DNA of 64,000 nucleotides from Ignavibacteria bacterium (GCA_016720145.1 JADJXV010000013.1:53254-117253), one strand, 5' to 3'. Shown: positions 17,864-29,763, counted from the stretch's first letter. The notes: generated from the letters alone by a model not told the origin. Program-made: numbers and translations.

Positions 17864-19698
17864 TTATTCGACCGTCACACTTTTGGCTAAATTACGTGGC
17901 ATATCGACATTGCACCCTCGCTCCACTGCCGTATAGTAGGCGAGTAGTTGAAGGGGAATTACCGATAATACTGGCATGAGCATGGGCAATGTATTCGGTA
18001 TGTATATCACATGGTTAGCTACTTTTCCGATGTGAGAGTCACCTTCTGATGCAATAGCTATTACTTTACCTTTACGAGCTCGTACCTCTTCAATACCGGA
18101 TAATACTTTATCGTAAACTTCATCTTTCGTTGCGATAAAAACTACGGGCATATTCTCGTCGATCAAGGCGATTGGTCCGTGCTTCATCTCGGCTGCAGGA
18201 TATCCCTCAGCATGAATATAACTTATTTCTTTTTTAATTTCAATGCACCTTCGAGTGCAACAGGGAAATTATATCCACGACCAAGATAAAGGAAATTCTG
18301 AGCATTTGAATATTCCTTTGCAATTTCATGTATCTGTTCTGCATGTTCGAGAATGTATTGAATCTTTTCGGGGATGGCGAGAAGAGCTTCTGCGATGCGC
18401 TTGCCTTCAACGCTTGATACATTGCGAGTCCTGCCTAAATATAATGCTAGTAACGACAATACAGCTAGTTGAGATGTGAAGGCTTTGGTGGATGCCACAC
18501 CAATTTCCGGTCCAGCGTGAGAGTAAATACCGGCATCTGTTTCCCGTGCGATCGAACTTCCAACAACATTGACTATCCCGAGTACGGTTGCTCCTTTGAG
18601 CTTAGCTTCACGAAGTGCAGCAAGAGTATCGGCTGTTTCACCGGATTGAGAAATTGCAATTATCACATCATCAGGATAAATAATTGGCGAGCGATAGCGG
18701 AATTCAGAGGCATATTCGACTTCGACGGGGATTTGTGCGAGGCGTTCGATCATATATTCGCCTACGAGTGCAGAGTGCCACGACGTGCCACAGGCGAGGA
18801 AGATAATTCGGCGGGCATTTCGGAGCTTGTCTGCTACATTACGTAAGCCTCCGAGCTTGACATTGCCTTCTTCGACGAGCAGGCGACCGCGCATTGCATC
18901 TCGGAAAGTCGAGGGTTGCTCGTAGATTTCCTTGAGCATAAAATGTTCGTAATTCCCTTTTTGGATACTTTGCAAGTCGAATTCAATTTCATGAATTTCA
19001 CCGGTCGTCGTTTCATTGGCGATGGTTTTAGTGGTATAATTGTCACGATTGATGACTGCCATCTCGTTGTCGGATAAGTAAATTACTTGTCTGGTATGCT
19101 CAATTATTGCAGATGCGTCCGAGGCTACGATATACTCATTGTCGCCAATACCGAGTACGATTGGACTTCCACGACGAGCTGCAATGAGTGTATCCGGCTC
19201 GTGTGTGGAAATGACAACTATACCGAACGTACCATCAATTTCATTAAGTGCAAGACGAACGGAGAGTTCGAGATCTTTTGTGCGATTATAAATATCACCA
19301 ATGAATACGGCAAGTACTTCTGAGTCTGTGTCTGAGGTGAATGTATAGCCGTCGGAGAGGAGTTTTTTCTTAATGGTGAGGTAGTTTTCGATAATTCCGT
19401 TGTGTATGAGGGCGATGGTGCCGGAGGAGTCGGTGTGAGGGTGAGCGTTGATGTCATTCGGTTCGCCATGGGTAGCCCACCGAGTATGTCCTATCCCAAT
19501 GGTAGAGTGTAAGTTAGCATGTGAAATTATTTTCTCAAGGTCGGCTACTTTACCTGCACGTTTGGAAATTACGAGCTTCCCATATTCAATTGTAGCAATT
19601 CCGGCTGAATCATAGCCACGATATTCGAGGCCTTTTAAGCCGTTTAGGATTATGGATGATGCGGGCTTTTTACCCAAATATCCGACGATTCCACACAT
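17864..19698 (-). CDS. glmS: Glutamine--fructose-6-phosphate aminotransferase (frameshifted)
   Basis: First step of UDP-GlcNAc synthesis: glutamine plus fructose-6-phosphate to glucosamine-6-phosphate. The catalytic cysteine is residue 2 (MCGIVGYLGKK); the class II amidotransferase half has HTRWATHGEPND, and the SIS half has FLACGTSWHSALVGEYMIE, AISQSGETADTLAAL and EGALKLK. The frame then ends early at 18223 in an A run (TTAAAAAAGAAATAAG); the next frame carries KEISYIHAEGYPAAEMKHG and runs to the stop at 17864, ending CNVDMPRNLAKSVTVE. One A added or two removed restores about 610 residues. Essential gene, so a sequence error is likely. Confidence 0.95.
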
Positions 19699-19865
19699 AA
19701 AATTTCCTTAATTAATTTGAAAGTCGCGGCTGTGACGATGCAGTGTGCTTTTTCTTGGAACGGGAATTCGTATATTTGTATTCGAATTTACTGTTTAATG
19801 CAATTATATGCAGTTCCATACTGCCTAATCTGATGATTGCATTCACCTATCATGGGGAATAGATT

Positions 19866-20725
19866 ATGTTTGCACGAAGGCTTTTTACGTGGAGTCACGT
19901 ACCTGTTTACTTTCTTTTATTGATAGTATTGCCTACTGCGGGCACATTGCTCGCAGGGTATTTGGCGATTTTTGAGGGGATTATCTCGTGGAGAGATATT
20001 ATTATCTTTGCAGTAATGTATGTACTTACTGAGTTAGGTGTTACGATCGGTTATCATAGAATGCTCGTCCATCAGAGTTTTCAAACGAATCCTGTCCTGA
20101 AGTTCATTTTCTTGATGCTAGGCTCAATGACTATGCAGGGTCCGGCGATGAATTGGGCAAGTGTCCACTTGAAGCATCATGCTTTTACAGACGATCATGA
20201 AGACCCGCATAGCCCGACTGTAGGCGGATGGCTCCATTCGCATTTTGGATGGATTTTTTCGACAACACCTGAAGAAGTCCTTCAGGCAAAGCAAACATTC
20301 GGGAAAAAATTTCTACAGGATAAAATGGTCGTGTTTATGCACAAAACATTTTTCTTATGGACAATTTTAGGCTTTGTAATTTGTTATATTGCAGGTGGTT
20401 GGACGGGATTACTGTGGGGTGGATTTGTGCGTCTCTTCTTTACGTTACATGCCACATGGAGTGTGAATTCCATCTGCCATATTTTGGCGGTCGATTATTC
20501 AATACCAATGATGAAAGTCGCAATAATTTTCTGATTGGAATACTTGCAATGGGCGAAGGATGGCATAATAACCATCATGCATTTCCACGGTCAGCTTTCC
20601 ATGGAATGCGTTGGTGGCAAATTGATATTTCAGCTTATGTTATCAGAATGTTAGAAGCAGTAGAATTGGTGAAAAATGTATATAGAGTGCCGGTACATGT
20701 TCTTGCCGAAAAAGCAGTTAAATAA
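19866..20725 (+). CDS. Acyl-CoA / fatty-acid desaturase (frameshifted)
   Basis: Membrane di-iron desaturase that puts a double bond in acyl chains. All three histidine boxes are visible: HRMLVH (residues 64-69), HLKHH (101-105) and, after the break, HNNHH. The frame breaks at about 20494, where a run of four T (CATATTTTGGCGG) should hold five; the reading then passes from NSICHIF to GGRLFNTNDESRNNFLIGIL. The restored protein is 286 residues with four membrane helices, usual for short stearoyl-CoA-9-desaturase-like enzymes. A strong terminator follows the gene. Confidence 0.92.
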
Positions 20726-20756
20726 ATTAAACAGCTCTCACGTAGAAATTCATAAA

Positions 20757-20793
20757 GACCTGATTGGCACATTGCTTATCAGGTCTTTTTTTT
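20757..20793 (+). terminator. Rho-independent terminator after the desaturase
   Basis: Stem GACCTGAT / ATCAGGTC, 13-base loop, then eight T. It lies 32 bases after the desaturase stop codon. Confidence 0.92.
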
Positions 20794-20873
20794 GGTTTGG
20801 ATTGTAAGTTTGACCGTAACCGACCGAATAGGAAATGATAAATGGATATACATTTCAATTTTATAACTATTAC

Positions 20874-21836
20874 TTACACAGAGTCTTTTTCATACGCATC
20901 GATAATATCTGCGACTAGGCGGTGACGAACGACGTCTGCTTTGTCGAAGTAAATAAAGTCGATACCATCTATTCCATGGAGAATTCTTTGTACATCGACG
21001 AGACCTGAGTCGTGTTTGTTGGGCAGGTCAATTTGGGTGATATCGCCGGTAATGATGGCTTTTGAACCACGTCCGAGGCGAGTGAGGAACATTTTCATTT
21101 GAGTAATAGTAGCATTCTGCGCTTCATCAAGTATGATAAAAGAATTATTAAGTGTTCGTCCACGCATGTAGGCAAGTGGAACAATTTCAATGATTTCCTT
21201 TTCGCTCATGCTTTTAAGTTTTTCAGGAGTGAGCATGTCACCGAGTGCGTCCAACAGAGGGCGGAGATAGGGGACGACTTTTTCGTTCAGGTCACCGGGT
21301 AAGAAGCCCAGGGATTCACCTGCTTCGACGGCGGGACGGGAGAGCAGGATTCTACTTACTTCATTATTACGAAGTGCTGCGAGTGCCATCGCTACGGCAA
21401 GGAACGTTTTACCTGTTCCTGCAGGGCCTATCGCGAAGACGATGTCATTTTTAGCGACTTTATCGACATAGTCTTGTTGGTGTTGGTTTTTGATTCTGAT
21501 GCCGTCTTTTTTACCTTGAAGTACTACACCATTGGCAGAATTTTGAATTCCATTCTTATTTGCAGATGGTAAAGCATCACGAACGATACCAAGTACTTCC
21601 ATCACATCTTCAGATTGGAGCTTCCCTTTTTTAAGCAGTATATATCGTAATTCGTCAAAAACCTTTTCAATTATTTTAACTTCTGATGGTTCACCACGAA
21701 GAGTCAGTACATCACCACGAACATTGATGCTCGAATGAAATTTATTTTCAATCAATTTTAGATGTGTATCATTATAGCCGAAGAGTGAGAGAGTGTCTAT
21801 ATCGGAGAGTTTGATTTTCTTTTCGAGTATATCCAT
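20874..21836 (-). CDS. phoH: PhoH family ATPase
   Basis: Cytosolic P-loop ATPase of the PhoH / YbeZ type, associated with RNA metabolism and often paired with YbeY in other bacteria (not seen here). From the ATG at 21836 the protein is 320 residues; an upstream in-frame ATG at 21896 lies in the terminator region and is unlikely. A KH-like N-terminal region is followed by FAIGPAGTGKTFLAVAMA (Walker A), RPAVEAGESLGFLPGD, YMRGRTLNNSFIILDEAQN (Walker B) and ITGDITQIDLP. Complete and intact. Confidence 0.94.
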   Translation of the reverse strand: MDILEKKIKLSDIDTLSLFGYNDTHLKLIENKFHSSINVRGDVLTLRGEPSEVKIIEKVFDELRYILLKKGKLQSEDVMEVLGIVRDALPSANKNGIQNSANGVVLQGKKDGIRIKNQHQQDYVDKVAKNDIVFAIGPAGTGKTFLAVAMALAALRNNEVSRILLSRPAVEAGESLGFLPGDLNEKVVPYLRPLLDALGDMLTPEKLKSMSEKEIIEIVPLAYMRGRTLNNSFIILDEAQNATITQMKMFLTRLGRGSKAIITGDITQIDLPNKHDSGLVDVQRILHGIDGIDFIYFDKADVVRHRLVADIIDAYEKDSV

Positions 21837-21895
21837 AAATATCGATAGGTTAGGATTGTATATTAATTTTCGATAGTTAATAAAATTTGAGGACA

Positions 21896-21940
21896 AAATA
21901 AAAACCCCGCTTGGCTTTTTGAAAGCACAAAGCGGGGTTT
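21896..21940 (-). terminator. Terminator of the LysM lipoprotein unit
   Basis: Stem AAACCCCGCTT / AAGCGGGGTTT, followed on the minus strand by TTTTTATTTT. It lies between the LysM gene stop (21980) and phoH. Confidence 0.9.
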
Positions 21941-21979
21941 GTAATATTACTCCTGAAGTAGGGTAATGGCCATAGACGA

Positions 21980-22851
21980 TTATTTCCCTTTAGGAGATGC
22001 TGGTTCTGCAGTCGGAGCAGACACCGGTGCATTTTCAGTAGGTGCTACACCTGGAGCTAGTTCAGCTTTTTTCGCTTCTGCAGCTCGTTTTTTTCGCCAG
22101 TATGAACGTTCCGCTTTCATCTCATCGGATGTTTTTTCGCCGGGGGCAGGGATCATGAGTTTTTGTCCGGGATGAATAATGTCAGGATTGCGAATCATAT
22201 CTGTATTCCCTTGCCAAATTTTTGGCCATTGGAATGGATCTCCGTATATGTCAGCCTTACCGGAAATATTCCACAAGCAATCGCGATTAGCAGCCCATGT
22301 ACCGACGATATATTCGCCACCCTTTTTAGATTTTTCGCGGTAAAGACCTTTAATATCTCTTGCTAAGGCTATTACACGATCATAAAATTCAGGTAAAACA
22401 GAGATTTTTTCACCACGCATTTTGTTGAGCTCAGCTTCTAATGCCATGACATCTGCACGTTTATCGGCTAATACATCATTTGGTAATTGAGCCATTTCTC
22501 GTACTTTTCCTTCTAGACGACCGAGTCGCTGTCCAAAATCACTAATATCAGCTTCTGTGATATTCCCGAGAATTCGGTACATATCTTCACGGCATTTTTT
22601 CAATGATGCAGTTTCGGCATCTACCATTGGGATTGTACTGCTTCGACGCTTGCAGTAGATGCTTGTAATTTTTTATTGAGTTCCATTACTTTCGCATTCC
22701 ATTCGGCAATACATTCATCACCTTGCTCTTTGGAAGTAAATGGTTCAGTTTTCATTTGATCTTCGGTCAAGCTGCAATCAGCTACTTTTCGGAAGGATGC
22801 GCACGAGGAGAGGATAATACCGGCAAGCAAAAGGTAAAGTAATTTTTTCAT
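21980..22851 (-). CDS. LysM-domain lipoprotein (one-base frameshift)
   Basis: Two overlapping readings make one gene. The first (from 22851) has a lipoprotein signal MKKLLYLLLAGIILSSC and a helical region; it stops at 22621 where the next frame begins. Adding one A at about 22625 (CCCAATGG to CCCAAATGG) joins SVEAVQSQ to MVDAETASLKKCREDMYRI as a continuous coiled coil. The C-terminal half has a LysM-like domain (GTWAANRDCLWNISGKADIY, NPDIIHPGQKLMIP) that binds peptidoglycan, then a Pro/Ala-rich tail. The restored length is 290 residues. If not joined, they would be a small lipoprotein and a cytosolic LysM protein, which makes less sense. Confidence 0.8.
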
Positions 22852-22908
22852 ATAATAATACTCCTATAAGTCAATTTCTAAAATAAAATAAGTAAAGTTG
22901 GAATGATA

Positions 22909-23268
22909 TTATCTCTTTTTGCCTTTTGTTTTTTCCGGCTCTGGGGCTGGAGGCGGAGTGACAGGAGCATTCGGATCGTAATCAGGCCACACATTCGGCC
23001 ATTTACTCATTTTATCTTGGACGAAAGCGAGCTTGTCAGCACATTCTTTCGCTTCTGAGCGTCTGCGAGCAAGCTCACCGTCGAGACGTACTTTTTCAGC
23101 GTCTTTCTTCTGAATTTCGGTTGTCAATCGGGCACTTTCTGCACGTAGCTCTCGGAGCTTTGATAATTGCTCGTCAGTTACTTTCGGCGTACAACCTACT
23201 ATTGTCAAGGCCGCCACAAGAGCGAGAGCTCCAATACTACGGGCTACATTATTATAGGCAAATTGCAT
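22909..23268 (-). CDS. Small coiled-coil lipoprotein
   Basis: From the ATG at 23268, with a GAGGAAA ribosome-binding site, the product is 119 residues: signal and lipobox (ALALVAALTIVGC), then a charged coiled coil (LSKLRELRAESARLTTEIQK... about residues 33-85) and a Pro/Lys-rich tail (PPPAPEPEKTKGKK). It has the size and shape of small envelope lipoproteins that work with LysM or peptidoglycan-binding partners. It lies 57 bases upstream of the LysM lipoprotein gene on the same strand, so an envelope operon is likely. No catalytic domain. Confidence 0.78.
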   Translation of the reverse strand: MQFAYNNVARSIGALALVAALTIVGCTPKVTDEQLSKLRELRAESARLTTEIQKKDAEKVRLDGELARRRSEAKECADKLAFVQDKMSKWPNVWPDYDPNAPVTPPPAPEPEKTKGKKR

Positions 23269-23524
23269 GATTTCCTCACAATTAAAATGAAACATCGACT
23301 AAATTTCGTTTTGAGAATTTTACGAATTTACGCCTTTGATACGCCCGAAACAAGTAAAAAATTCTTCGTGTGTGTTTTTTCTCCTAAATTTGCACAACTG
23401 TCCACACCAAATCGTATATCTTTTACATAGATATTCATAATATCAATTCTATGTACTCTTGTCCGAACTTACTCACTTAATTAGGTGTTACAGTATTCAG
23501 TATTTCATTTCCATACCCTACAAA

Positions 23525-26500
23525 ATGTCATTACGATATATTATTATATTCATTCTCATCTTTAGTGCGAATGTCATTTCTGCTGCTTCTTCTCATTTGA
23601 GTTTTATAGTTAAAGTAAAAAAAACGACAACTCGTGCTACGATGCTGAGTCAAGCATTTGGAGAAAATATTCATTTACAACCTGTTTTCTCTCAGAGTAA
23701 ACAGTCAAAAGTAAACACAACCCTTTCAATATCTTCACAAGTCAAATTCTCCGAACTTGAACAATTCTATGTTGTTACAGCGTCAAATAGTAACAGCTCC
23801 GATCAAATTATCTCTCAAATCAGACAATATTCATTTGTCGAAACTATTGAACCACTCAGAATATTTCACCTTGACACACCATTAAACTATCCAAATGATT
23901 CTTTGAATGATAAACAATGGGCTCTAAAGAAAATAGGAGCAGAAATAGCATGGAAAACATCTACCGGAAAAGGAGTATTAGTAGGTGTACTTGACACCGG
24001 AATTGACTTTTATCATCCTGATTTACAAAATAATCTGTGGGTGAATTCTGCAGAAGATATCAATAAAAACGGAACATTTGAACCATATTATTTTACTGAA
24101 AATCGGAATGGACTTACCGGCGATTTAAATGGAATTGACGAAGAAGGTAATGGTTTTGTCGATGATGTGATTGGCTATGATTTTGTCGATCAATTACTTG
24201 TGAATATTGGAGATGCTTCTGTACGTGATGCAATTCCGTATGATGAGCAGGGACATGGAACAAGTGTATCGGGAATCATTGGCGCTGAGGTAAATAACAC
24301 AATTGGCATTGCAGGAATCGCTTATGATTGCAAGCTTGTATCATTGCGCGCTTTTGACGCGACAGGCAATGCAGAGGAAGATGATATAGCCGCAGCAATT
24401 GTATATGCAGCTCTTAATGGTGTAAGAGTACTGAATATGAGCTTTGGTGACGTCGTCTATTCTCCTATTACACGTGCTGCCTGTCAATTTGCTGAATCGA
24501 TGGGGGTTACACTCGTTGCATCGGCGGGTAATGATGGCTCGAACCTAAGACGTTTCCCGGCAAGTTATCCTGAAGTGATAGCTGTTGGAGCGACAAATGA
24601 CCGCGATTTCCGTGCTTCATTTAGTTCTTATGGTTCTCAGCTTGCATTATCAGCACCGGGTGTTGGGATTTCTACAACGAGTGTCGGAGGCAAGTATAAA
24701 ACTAATTTTCAAGGTACATCTGCAGCCGCTCCACATGTAGCTGCTGCGGCAGCATTAATATTAGAAAATAATCCTTCTTTCTCCCCTCAGGAAGTGAGAG
24801 GAGTGCTTCAAGCTTCGAGTGACGATGTGGGAGATAACGGTTGGGATACGGATTTTGGTTCCGGTCGATTGAATTGTGCAACAGCAGTATCTACAAAAGG
24901 TGCGACGAATATCAAGATTTCTTTTCCTGAAAATGACGCTGTCTTTCGCACGGATCGTACGAAAAACGTCGAAATTCAAGGAACAATAGCAACTCCATTA
25001 TTTTCATCATGGTCGCTTTGGTTAGGCAAGGGTGAATTACCATCGGATACTTCGTGGATTGCGATTGGAGATACATCCAAAGTACAGACAATCGGAAATG
25101 TACTCTCAAATCTATCTCTTACCAGTTTACAAGATACAACTTATACTCTACGATTGATTGTTGGATTAACCAACGGTAATTCGATTGAACGTCGTGTGCG
25201 CTTCGATGCAATTTCTACTGAATCCAAATTAAACTTTGTTGGGTTTTATCCTATTACTATTTCAGCTTGGCACAATGACAAACGTGCCGCAATTATTACA
25301 TCTGAATTTACCGCCCGGTGTCGATTTTATGTTATAATTAAAAAACAAGGAAGTGCTGATATTGCAAAAACATACGAGGATTTCGATCATTTTTCCCGAC
25401 TTCATTCGATTGCATTCTTTGAGAAAGATATGATCGCCGGTGTGCCGTATGATTGTGAAGTAATCGGTATTATACCCGGTGTGGATACAGTCAGTACTAT
25501 GATGACTATTACTCGTCCGAGTGAAGTGATACAACAGACACTCTTTGAACCTAAAGACTATTCATTCGTTACTGCTCATCTCAACAACTCTGTGAAAAAT
25601 CTATACGGTGAGGGCGATGCAATTGCCATTAGTGATAGGTCGAGTGGGAGCTTCGGAACGACGAAAATAATTCAATATAAAAATGGCTCAATGGCTACCC
25701 GCGACTCAACGACTGAAGTTTGGATCCCACGCGCTATGGGTGACTCAAATGGAGATGGAATTATAGAAGTATTGGCTCATTCGCTCGGGGCTACAAGTTT
25801 GTTCCAAGGTAAGTCTAAGTCTGATTCACCATTTACTACTTCCATTTTTAGTGAAAAAGATGTGAAATATGGTACGACACAGGAGTTTTGGCCGGCAACA
25901 ATGTCAGACCTGACCGGTGACGGGGTCGATGAGATAATAGGTTTTACCGATACAACGGCTCTTGCATTCACGTATCGAAATGGGAAATATGAACTCCTCG
26001 CATCAGCTCCTAATGATACTCCGAGAGGTGAGAGTGGTTCGACAAATGCAATGCGTCCTCCCAATTGTGCCGTTGGAGACTTCGATGGAGACGGAAATAT
26101 AGAAATATGTTACGGTGATACAGACGGAGATTTTCTTGTTTTCGAATACAAAAACGGATCATTTTCTAAAGAATACTCAATTGTAAACCAAGAAAAAGAT
26201 GGCGGAGCCGAATACGTTGCTTCTGCGGATGTTGATGGTGATGGAAAGCAGGAATTTCTCGTCGGATATTATTCTTCTCCAAGTGCGAATTATGACCGAG
26301 AGTACGAAGTACCATTTTGGACTTTCAAGCTTTATAAAAGTTTGTCAGCGAATACTTATCGCGCTGTATGGACAGAACAAGTCTATGGAGTGCGTGCAGG
26401 CTTGGAATATCAAAGTGGTGTATCAGCCGGAGACGTAGATAGACAAAAGGGTGATGAAATTATCGTCGCTCCATTCCCTAATTTGTATGTTTTCAAATGG

Positions 26501-27811
26501 AAAGATTCTTTAAAAACTCTTGTACCTTTATGGAATTATTCCGGTAGCTATACCAGCTCTCCTATCATCCATGACTTTGACAAAAACGGTAGAAATGAAC
26601 TCGGCTTCTCCGACGGTGTCACTACCTCCTTCTGGGAAATACCGATTGCAAAAACCCCTTCTCCACCAATCAATTTCAATGCTACTGTCATCAACGCCAC
26701 AACCGTCAGACTGCATTGGTCACGTTCCCCGGATGCTGATGAATATGCTATATACAAACTGCGAAACCCAAGTCAACAGAATTTTCAAGCAGAATTTATC
26801 GGTGTAACGAGTGCAGACTCGCTGATACTCGATACACTCTCTAATCATACACTCTATCGCTTTTTTATACGATCGTTAAAGGCGGGAATCCAAGGAGTGA
26901 TTACACAACCTGTTGATGCTTATACACATCCAATTGTAGGCGTTTCTCGGACTATGATCGACGGTTTGAAAATCTATGTTCATTTTAGCGGATTACTTAG
27001 TACAAATCTCCCACCATTTGGTACTTTTCGTATAGTTGATAATAATAACAATGAACTTTCATTACTATCAGACATACAAATCGGCGGAGATTCTATGCTG
27101 ATTATGCAGCTTAAACCTTTGCAGATGAGTCAGGCCATTAAAGTTATCGTACAGCCATTCGAAGATAGATTCGGAACAAGTACTTTACAAGGACAATTTA
27201 CATTATCTCTTACTGTACCCTCTACTAAAACTGAATTGTATCTATCAAAATTACAAGTAGTTACAAGTACAACTCTCAAATTGGAATATTCTGAAGCTTT
27301 CGCATCTGAAGCTTTGAGCATATCAAATTATTCGTTTCTACCATTTGGATCTATTTCTGCGATAGACAGTATAAGTGAAACCGAAGTATTGATAACGCTA
27401 ACCGAACCAATTCAGCCGCTCGGCAGTGAATATACTGTCACTGTTCGTAATATTTTTGCACGTTCCGGTAATGCAATCACCAGTGGTGCTGGGAATACGC
27501 TTGGATTTACCCTTACAAATTCCACAGCATATCTGCCATTCGTCTTCCCAAATCCGATTAATTTATCTGAAAATCAATCGGTGACATTTGGTAATTTACC
27601 GCGTAATCCGATTGTAACTGTCTATTCCCTTGATATGAAAGTGCTTGCTACGTTGTCCGACAATCACAATGATGGAGGAATTAGCTGGGATGGACAGACG
27701 ATCGATGGTATTCAGCTTCGCTCTGGAGTTTATTTGTTTAAAGTGAAAGGGTTAAGTAAATCAGGAACAGATGTTGAGTCTGAGTTAGTGAAATTTGCAG
27801 TTATACGATAG
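23525..27811 (+). CDS. Secreted subtilisin-like (S8) protease with FG-GAP repeats and T9SS sorting domain
   Basis: A 1428-residue exported protease. Start at the ATG at 23525 gives the signal peptide MSLRYIIIFILIFSANVISA. After a prodomain-like region the catalytic triad is clear: D157 (VGVLDTGIDF), H244 (GHGTSVSGI), S399 (GTSAAAPHV), with oxyanion N336 (SAGND). The middle holds FG-GAP/VCBS calcium-loop motifs (DSNGDGIIEVL, DLTGDGVDEII, DFDGDGNIEIC, DVDGDGKQEFL), then a fibronectin-III-like region, and the end is a T9SS type A domain (FVFPNPINLSENQ, SGVYLFKVKG). It would be cut and attached at, or released from, the outer membrane. Intact. Confidence 0.93.
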   Translation: MSLRYIIIFILIFSANVISAASSHLSFIVKVKKTTTRATMLSQAFGENIHLQPVFSQSKQSKVNTTLSISSQVKFSELEQFYVVTASNSNSSDQIISQIRQYSFVETIEPLRIFHLDTPLNYPNDSLNDKQWALKKIGAEIAWKTSTGKGVLVGVLDTGIDFYHPDLQNNLWVNSAEDINKNGTFEPYYFTENRNGLTGDLNGIDEEGNGFVDDVIGYDFVDQLLVNIGDASVRDAIPYDEQGHGTSVSGIIGAEVNNTIGIAGIAYDCKLVSLRAFDATGNAEEDDIAAAIVYAALNGVRVLNMSFGDVVYSPITRAACQFAESMGVTLVASAGNDGSNLRRFPASYPEVIAVGATNDRDFRASFSSYGSQLALSAPGVGISTTSVGGKYKTNFQGTSAAAPHVAAAAALILENNPSFSPQEVRGVLQASSDDVGDNGWDTDFGSGRLNCATAVSTKGATNIKISFPENDAVFRTDRTKNVEIQGTIATPLFSSWSLWLGKGELPSDTSWIAIGDTSKVQTIGNVLSNLSLTSLQDTTYTLRLIVGLTNGNSIERRVRFDAISTESKLNFVGFYPITISAWHNDKRAAIITSEFTARCRFYVIIKKQGSADIAKTYEDFDHFSRLHSIAFFEKDMIAGVPYDCEVIGIIPGVDTVSTMMTITRPSEVIQQTLFEPKDYSFVTAHLNNSVKNLYGEGDAIAISDRSSGSFGTTKIIQYKNGSMATRDSTTEVWIPRAMGDSNGDGIIEVLAHSLGATSLFQGKSKSDSPFTTSIFSEKDVKYGTTQEFWPATMSDLTGDGVDEIIGFTDTTALAFTYRNGKYELLASAPNDTPRGESGSTNAMRPPNCAVGDFDGDGNIEICYGDTDGDFLVFEYKNGSFSKEYSIVNQEKDGGAEYVASADVDGDGKQEFLVGYYSSPSANYDREYEVPFWTFKLYKSLSANTYRAVWTEQVYGVRAGLEYQSGVSAGDVDRQKGDEIIVAPFPNLYVFKWKDSLKTLVPLWNYSGSYTSSPIIHDFDKNGRNELGFSDGVTTSFWEIPIAKTPSPPINFNATVINATTVRLHWSRSPDADEYAIYKLRNPSQQNFQAEFIGVTSADSLILDTLSNHTLYRFFIRSLKAGIQGVITQPVDAYTHPIVGVSRTMIDGLKIYVHFSGLLSTNLPPFGTFRIVDNNNNELSLLSDIQIGGDSMLIMQLKPLQMSQAIKVIVQPFEDRFGTSTLQGQFTLSLTVPSTKTELYLSKLQVVTSTTLKLEYSEAFASEALSISNYSFLPFGSISAIDSISETEVLITLTEPIQPLGSEYTVTVRNIFARSGNAITSGAGNTLGFTLTNSTAYLPFVFPNPINLSENQSVTFGNLPRNPIVTVYSLDMKVLATLSDNHNDGGISWDGQTIDGIQLRSGVYLFKVKGLSKSGTDVESELVKFAVIR

Positions 27812-28106
27812 TTTTTTTTTGTAACTAGTGGCCTTACCATATTCGAAACCTTCAATAGTACAATGGAAGAAGAATATTTGGGGATCTATATCCTAAGATT
27901 TAAAATGATCTTTCAGAAATGAATATTATTTTTATAGTCATCTTTAAATTCAAATAGGTTTACGAAATTTTTGAAAAAATAAATATTGTGTCATAAGAAG
28001 TTCGATGAACATTGTCCTATTATTTGAGTTGAAATATATCTGTTTGCGTTGTTAAAATGGGTGTAAATAATCACACCGAACGACAAATAAATCGTAATTT
28101 GCATGC

Positions 28107-29734
28107 ATGAAAATATGTAGGATTATTTGTATTTGTTTTGCTTTGATGATGGGTGCAGCATGTATTTCAATGCACGCACAACTGAAAGTAAAGAATATAT
28201 ACTTGAATAAAAAGATGTGTTTGACTCAACTACTAAAGATTGGTTCTTTGCAGCACGGTTGGCAAATTCACTTCATACTATTACAAGAGATTATGTCATA
28301 GAAGATGAATTTTTGTTTGAAGAGGATGAGTATCTCGAATTGGATAATATCGAAGAAACGGAGAGGAATTTACGTAGCATTGGAATCTTTGCAAACGTAA
28401 AAATTGACGTCGATACACTCGATAATGATGAAGTAGATATATCAGTTACTACTCAAGACAGATGGTCAACTTTGCCAAGTTTGATTCTTTCAACCAGTGG
28501 TGGTGTAGAAAATTACGGAGCCCAAATTAGAGAGTTAAATTTGTGCGGATGGGGAGCTTATTTTGGAGCACAGGGACTTTATCGAACAGAAAATTCAATC
28601 GGTTGGCAGGGGAGAGTGGATTATATCCAACGAAAGATATTTAGAACCGATCTTACTTTCAACGGCACATTACGAGCAAATAAATATAGGACTGATCAGT
28701 TAGTCGTACTCGAAAAACAGTATCTAACTTTATCTACACCAACATCTTATGGTGTGTCATACTTCGATTCTTTTGGAAAAGATTTTGTATTCACAGGCAA
28801 TCGATATACCTTGCAGCCTTTTCATTTAGGTGAGGGTGAGGGATGGTTCTCAATTGCAGGGAAAAAGAAAGACAGGATATTTGCGACCGTCTATGCCAGT
28901 GTACATGAAGTAGTACGATTTGATCCGATCTACCGACAAGCTTTTGATAATTCCGGTAAAGTATTAGTTGGTTTTTCATCTCTTTCGCTAAAATTCCAAA
29001 CTGTTAATAGGTTGAATTCTTATGAAATAGAAGATATGCCTATTGGTGCATGGGGCACTGTGGTCCTAGGGAAAACATTTCCGATTATTTGGAAGAATTC
29101 TCCGGCAAGAGTCGATGGAGGACTTTTCTATGCCGGTGGTCAAGTCGAGCAGTCTGCTATATGGGGTAATCTTTATGTGTTCGGTCAGATATCCGGTGGA
29201 AGTGGATTCTCAAGTGCTGATGCGAGCTATACTTATCAAGAATTCTTAGGTATTTCACATTACCAACTCACGGATAAGCTTATATTGGCAGCACGCTTAC
29301 GTCAGCAAACTGCTTGGAATTGGGATGGATTCAGGCAATTAGTACTTGATGCTGATGCAGGATTACGCGGCTACCGAGCTAATTCAATCGCCGGTGACAA
29401 CCGAGTAATTGGTAATATAGAAGCTCGATACTTTACAGATTGGGAGGCATGGATTTTTCGGTTTTCGGGAGTATTGTTTTATGATTATGGTACAGCGTGG
29501 AATGTAAAAACTACCATCGCAGATGCTCAATTTCACAATGCAATAGGTGTCGGGATTCGATTGCACAATATAAAGACAGTTGGCGCAGATGCTACGTTAC
29601 GATTCGATATTGCCTACAACATGGATGAAAATCAATTTGGTTTTGTTTTTAGTACTTCTCAGCTCTTTTCTGCATTTGGAAAACATGTCTTTAAGCTACC
29701 ACAAATATTCGGCTTAGGTGTCGATTCGGAATAA
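28107..29734 (+). CDS. Omp85-family (BamA/TamA-like) outer-membrane protein (frameshifted)
   Basis: Signal peptide at 28107 (MKICRIICICFALMMGAACI...), then a POTRA-like domain (NIEETERNLRSIGIFANVKI, DEVDISVTTQDRW) and a C-terminal beta-barrel of about 400 residues. The frame breaks at about 28208 in an A run: AATAAAAAGATG should have one more A, which joins KNIYLNKK to DVFDSTTKDWFF. The restored length is 542 residues, shorter than BamA with its five POTRAs, so this is a one- or two-POTRA Omp85-like protein with unknown cargo. arginase follows 29 bases downstream. Confidence 0.82.
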
Positions 29735-29763
29735 AAATTAACTAGAATTTCAGAAAGATTACT

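Noticed and set aside
20810..20835. Possible extra copy of the accessory-region repeat end (GTAACCGACCGAATAGGAAAT)
   Set aside because: Only about 20 bases match and the rest of the element is missing; may be chance.
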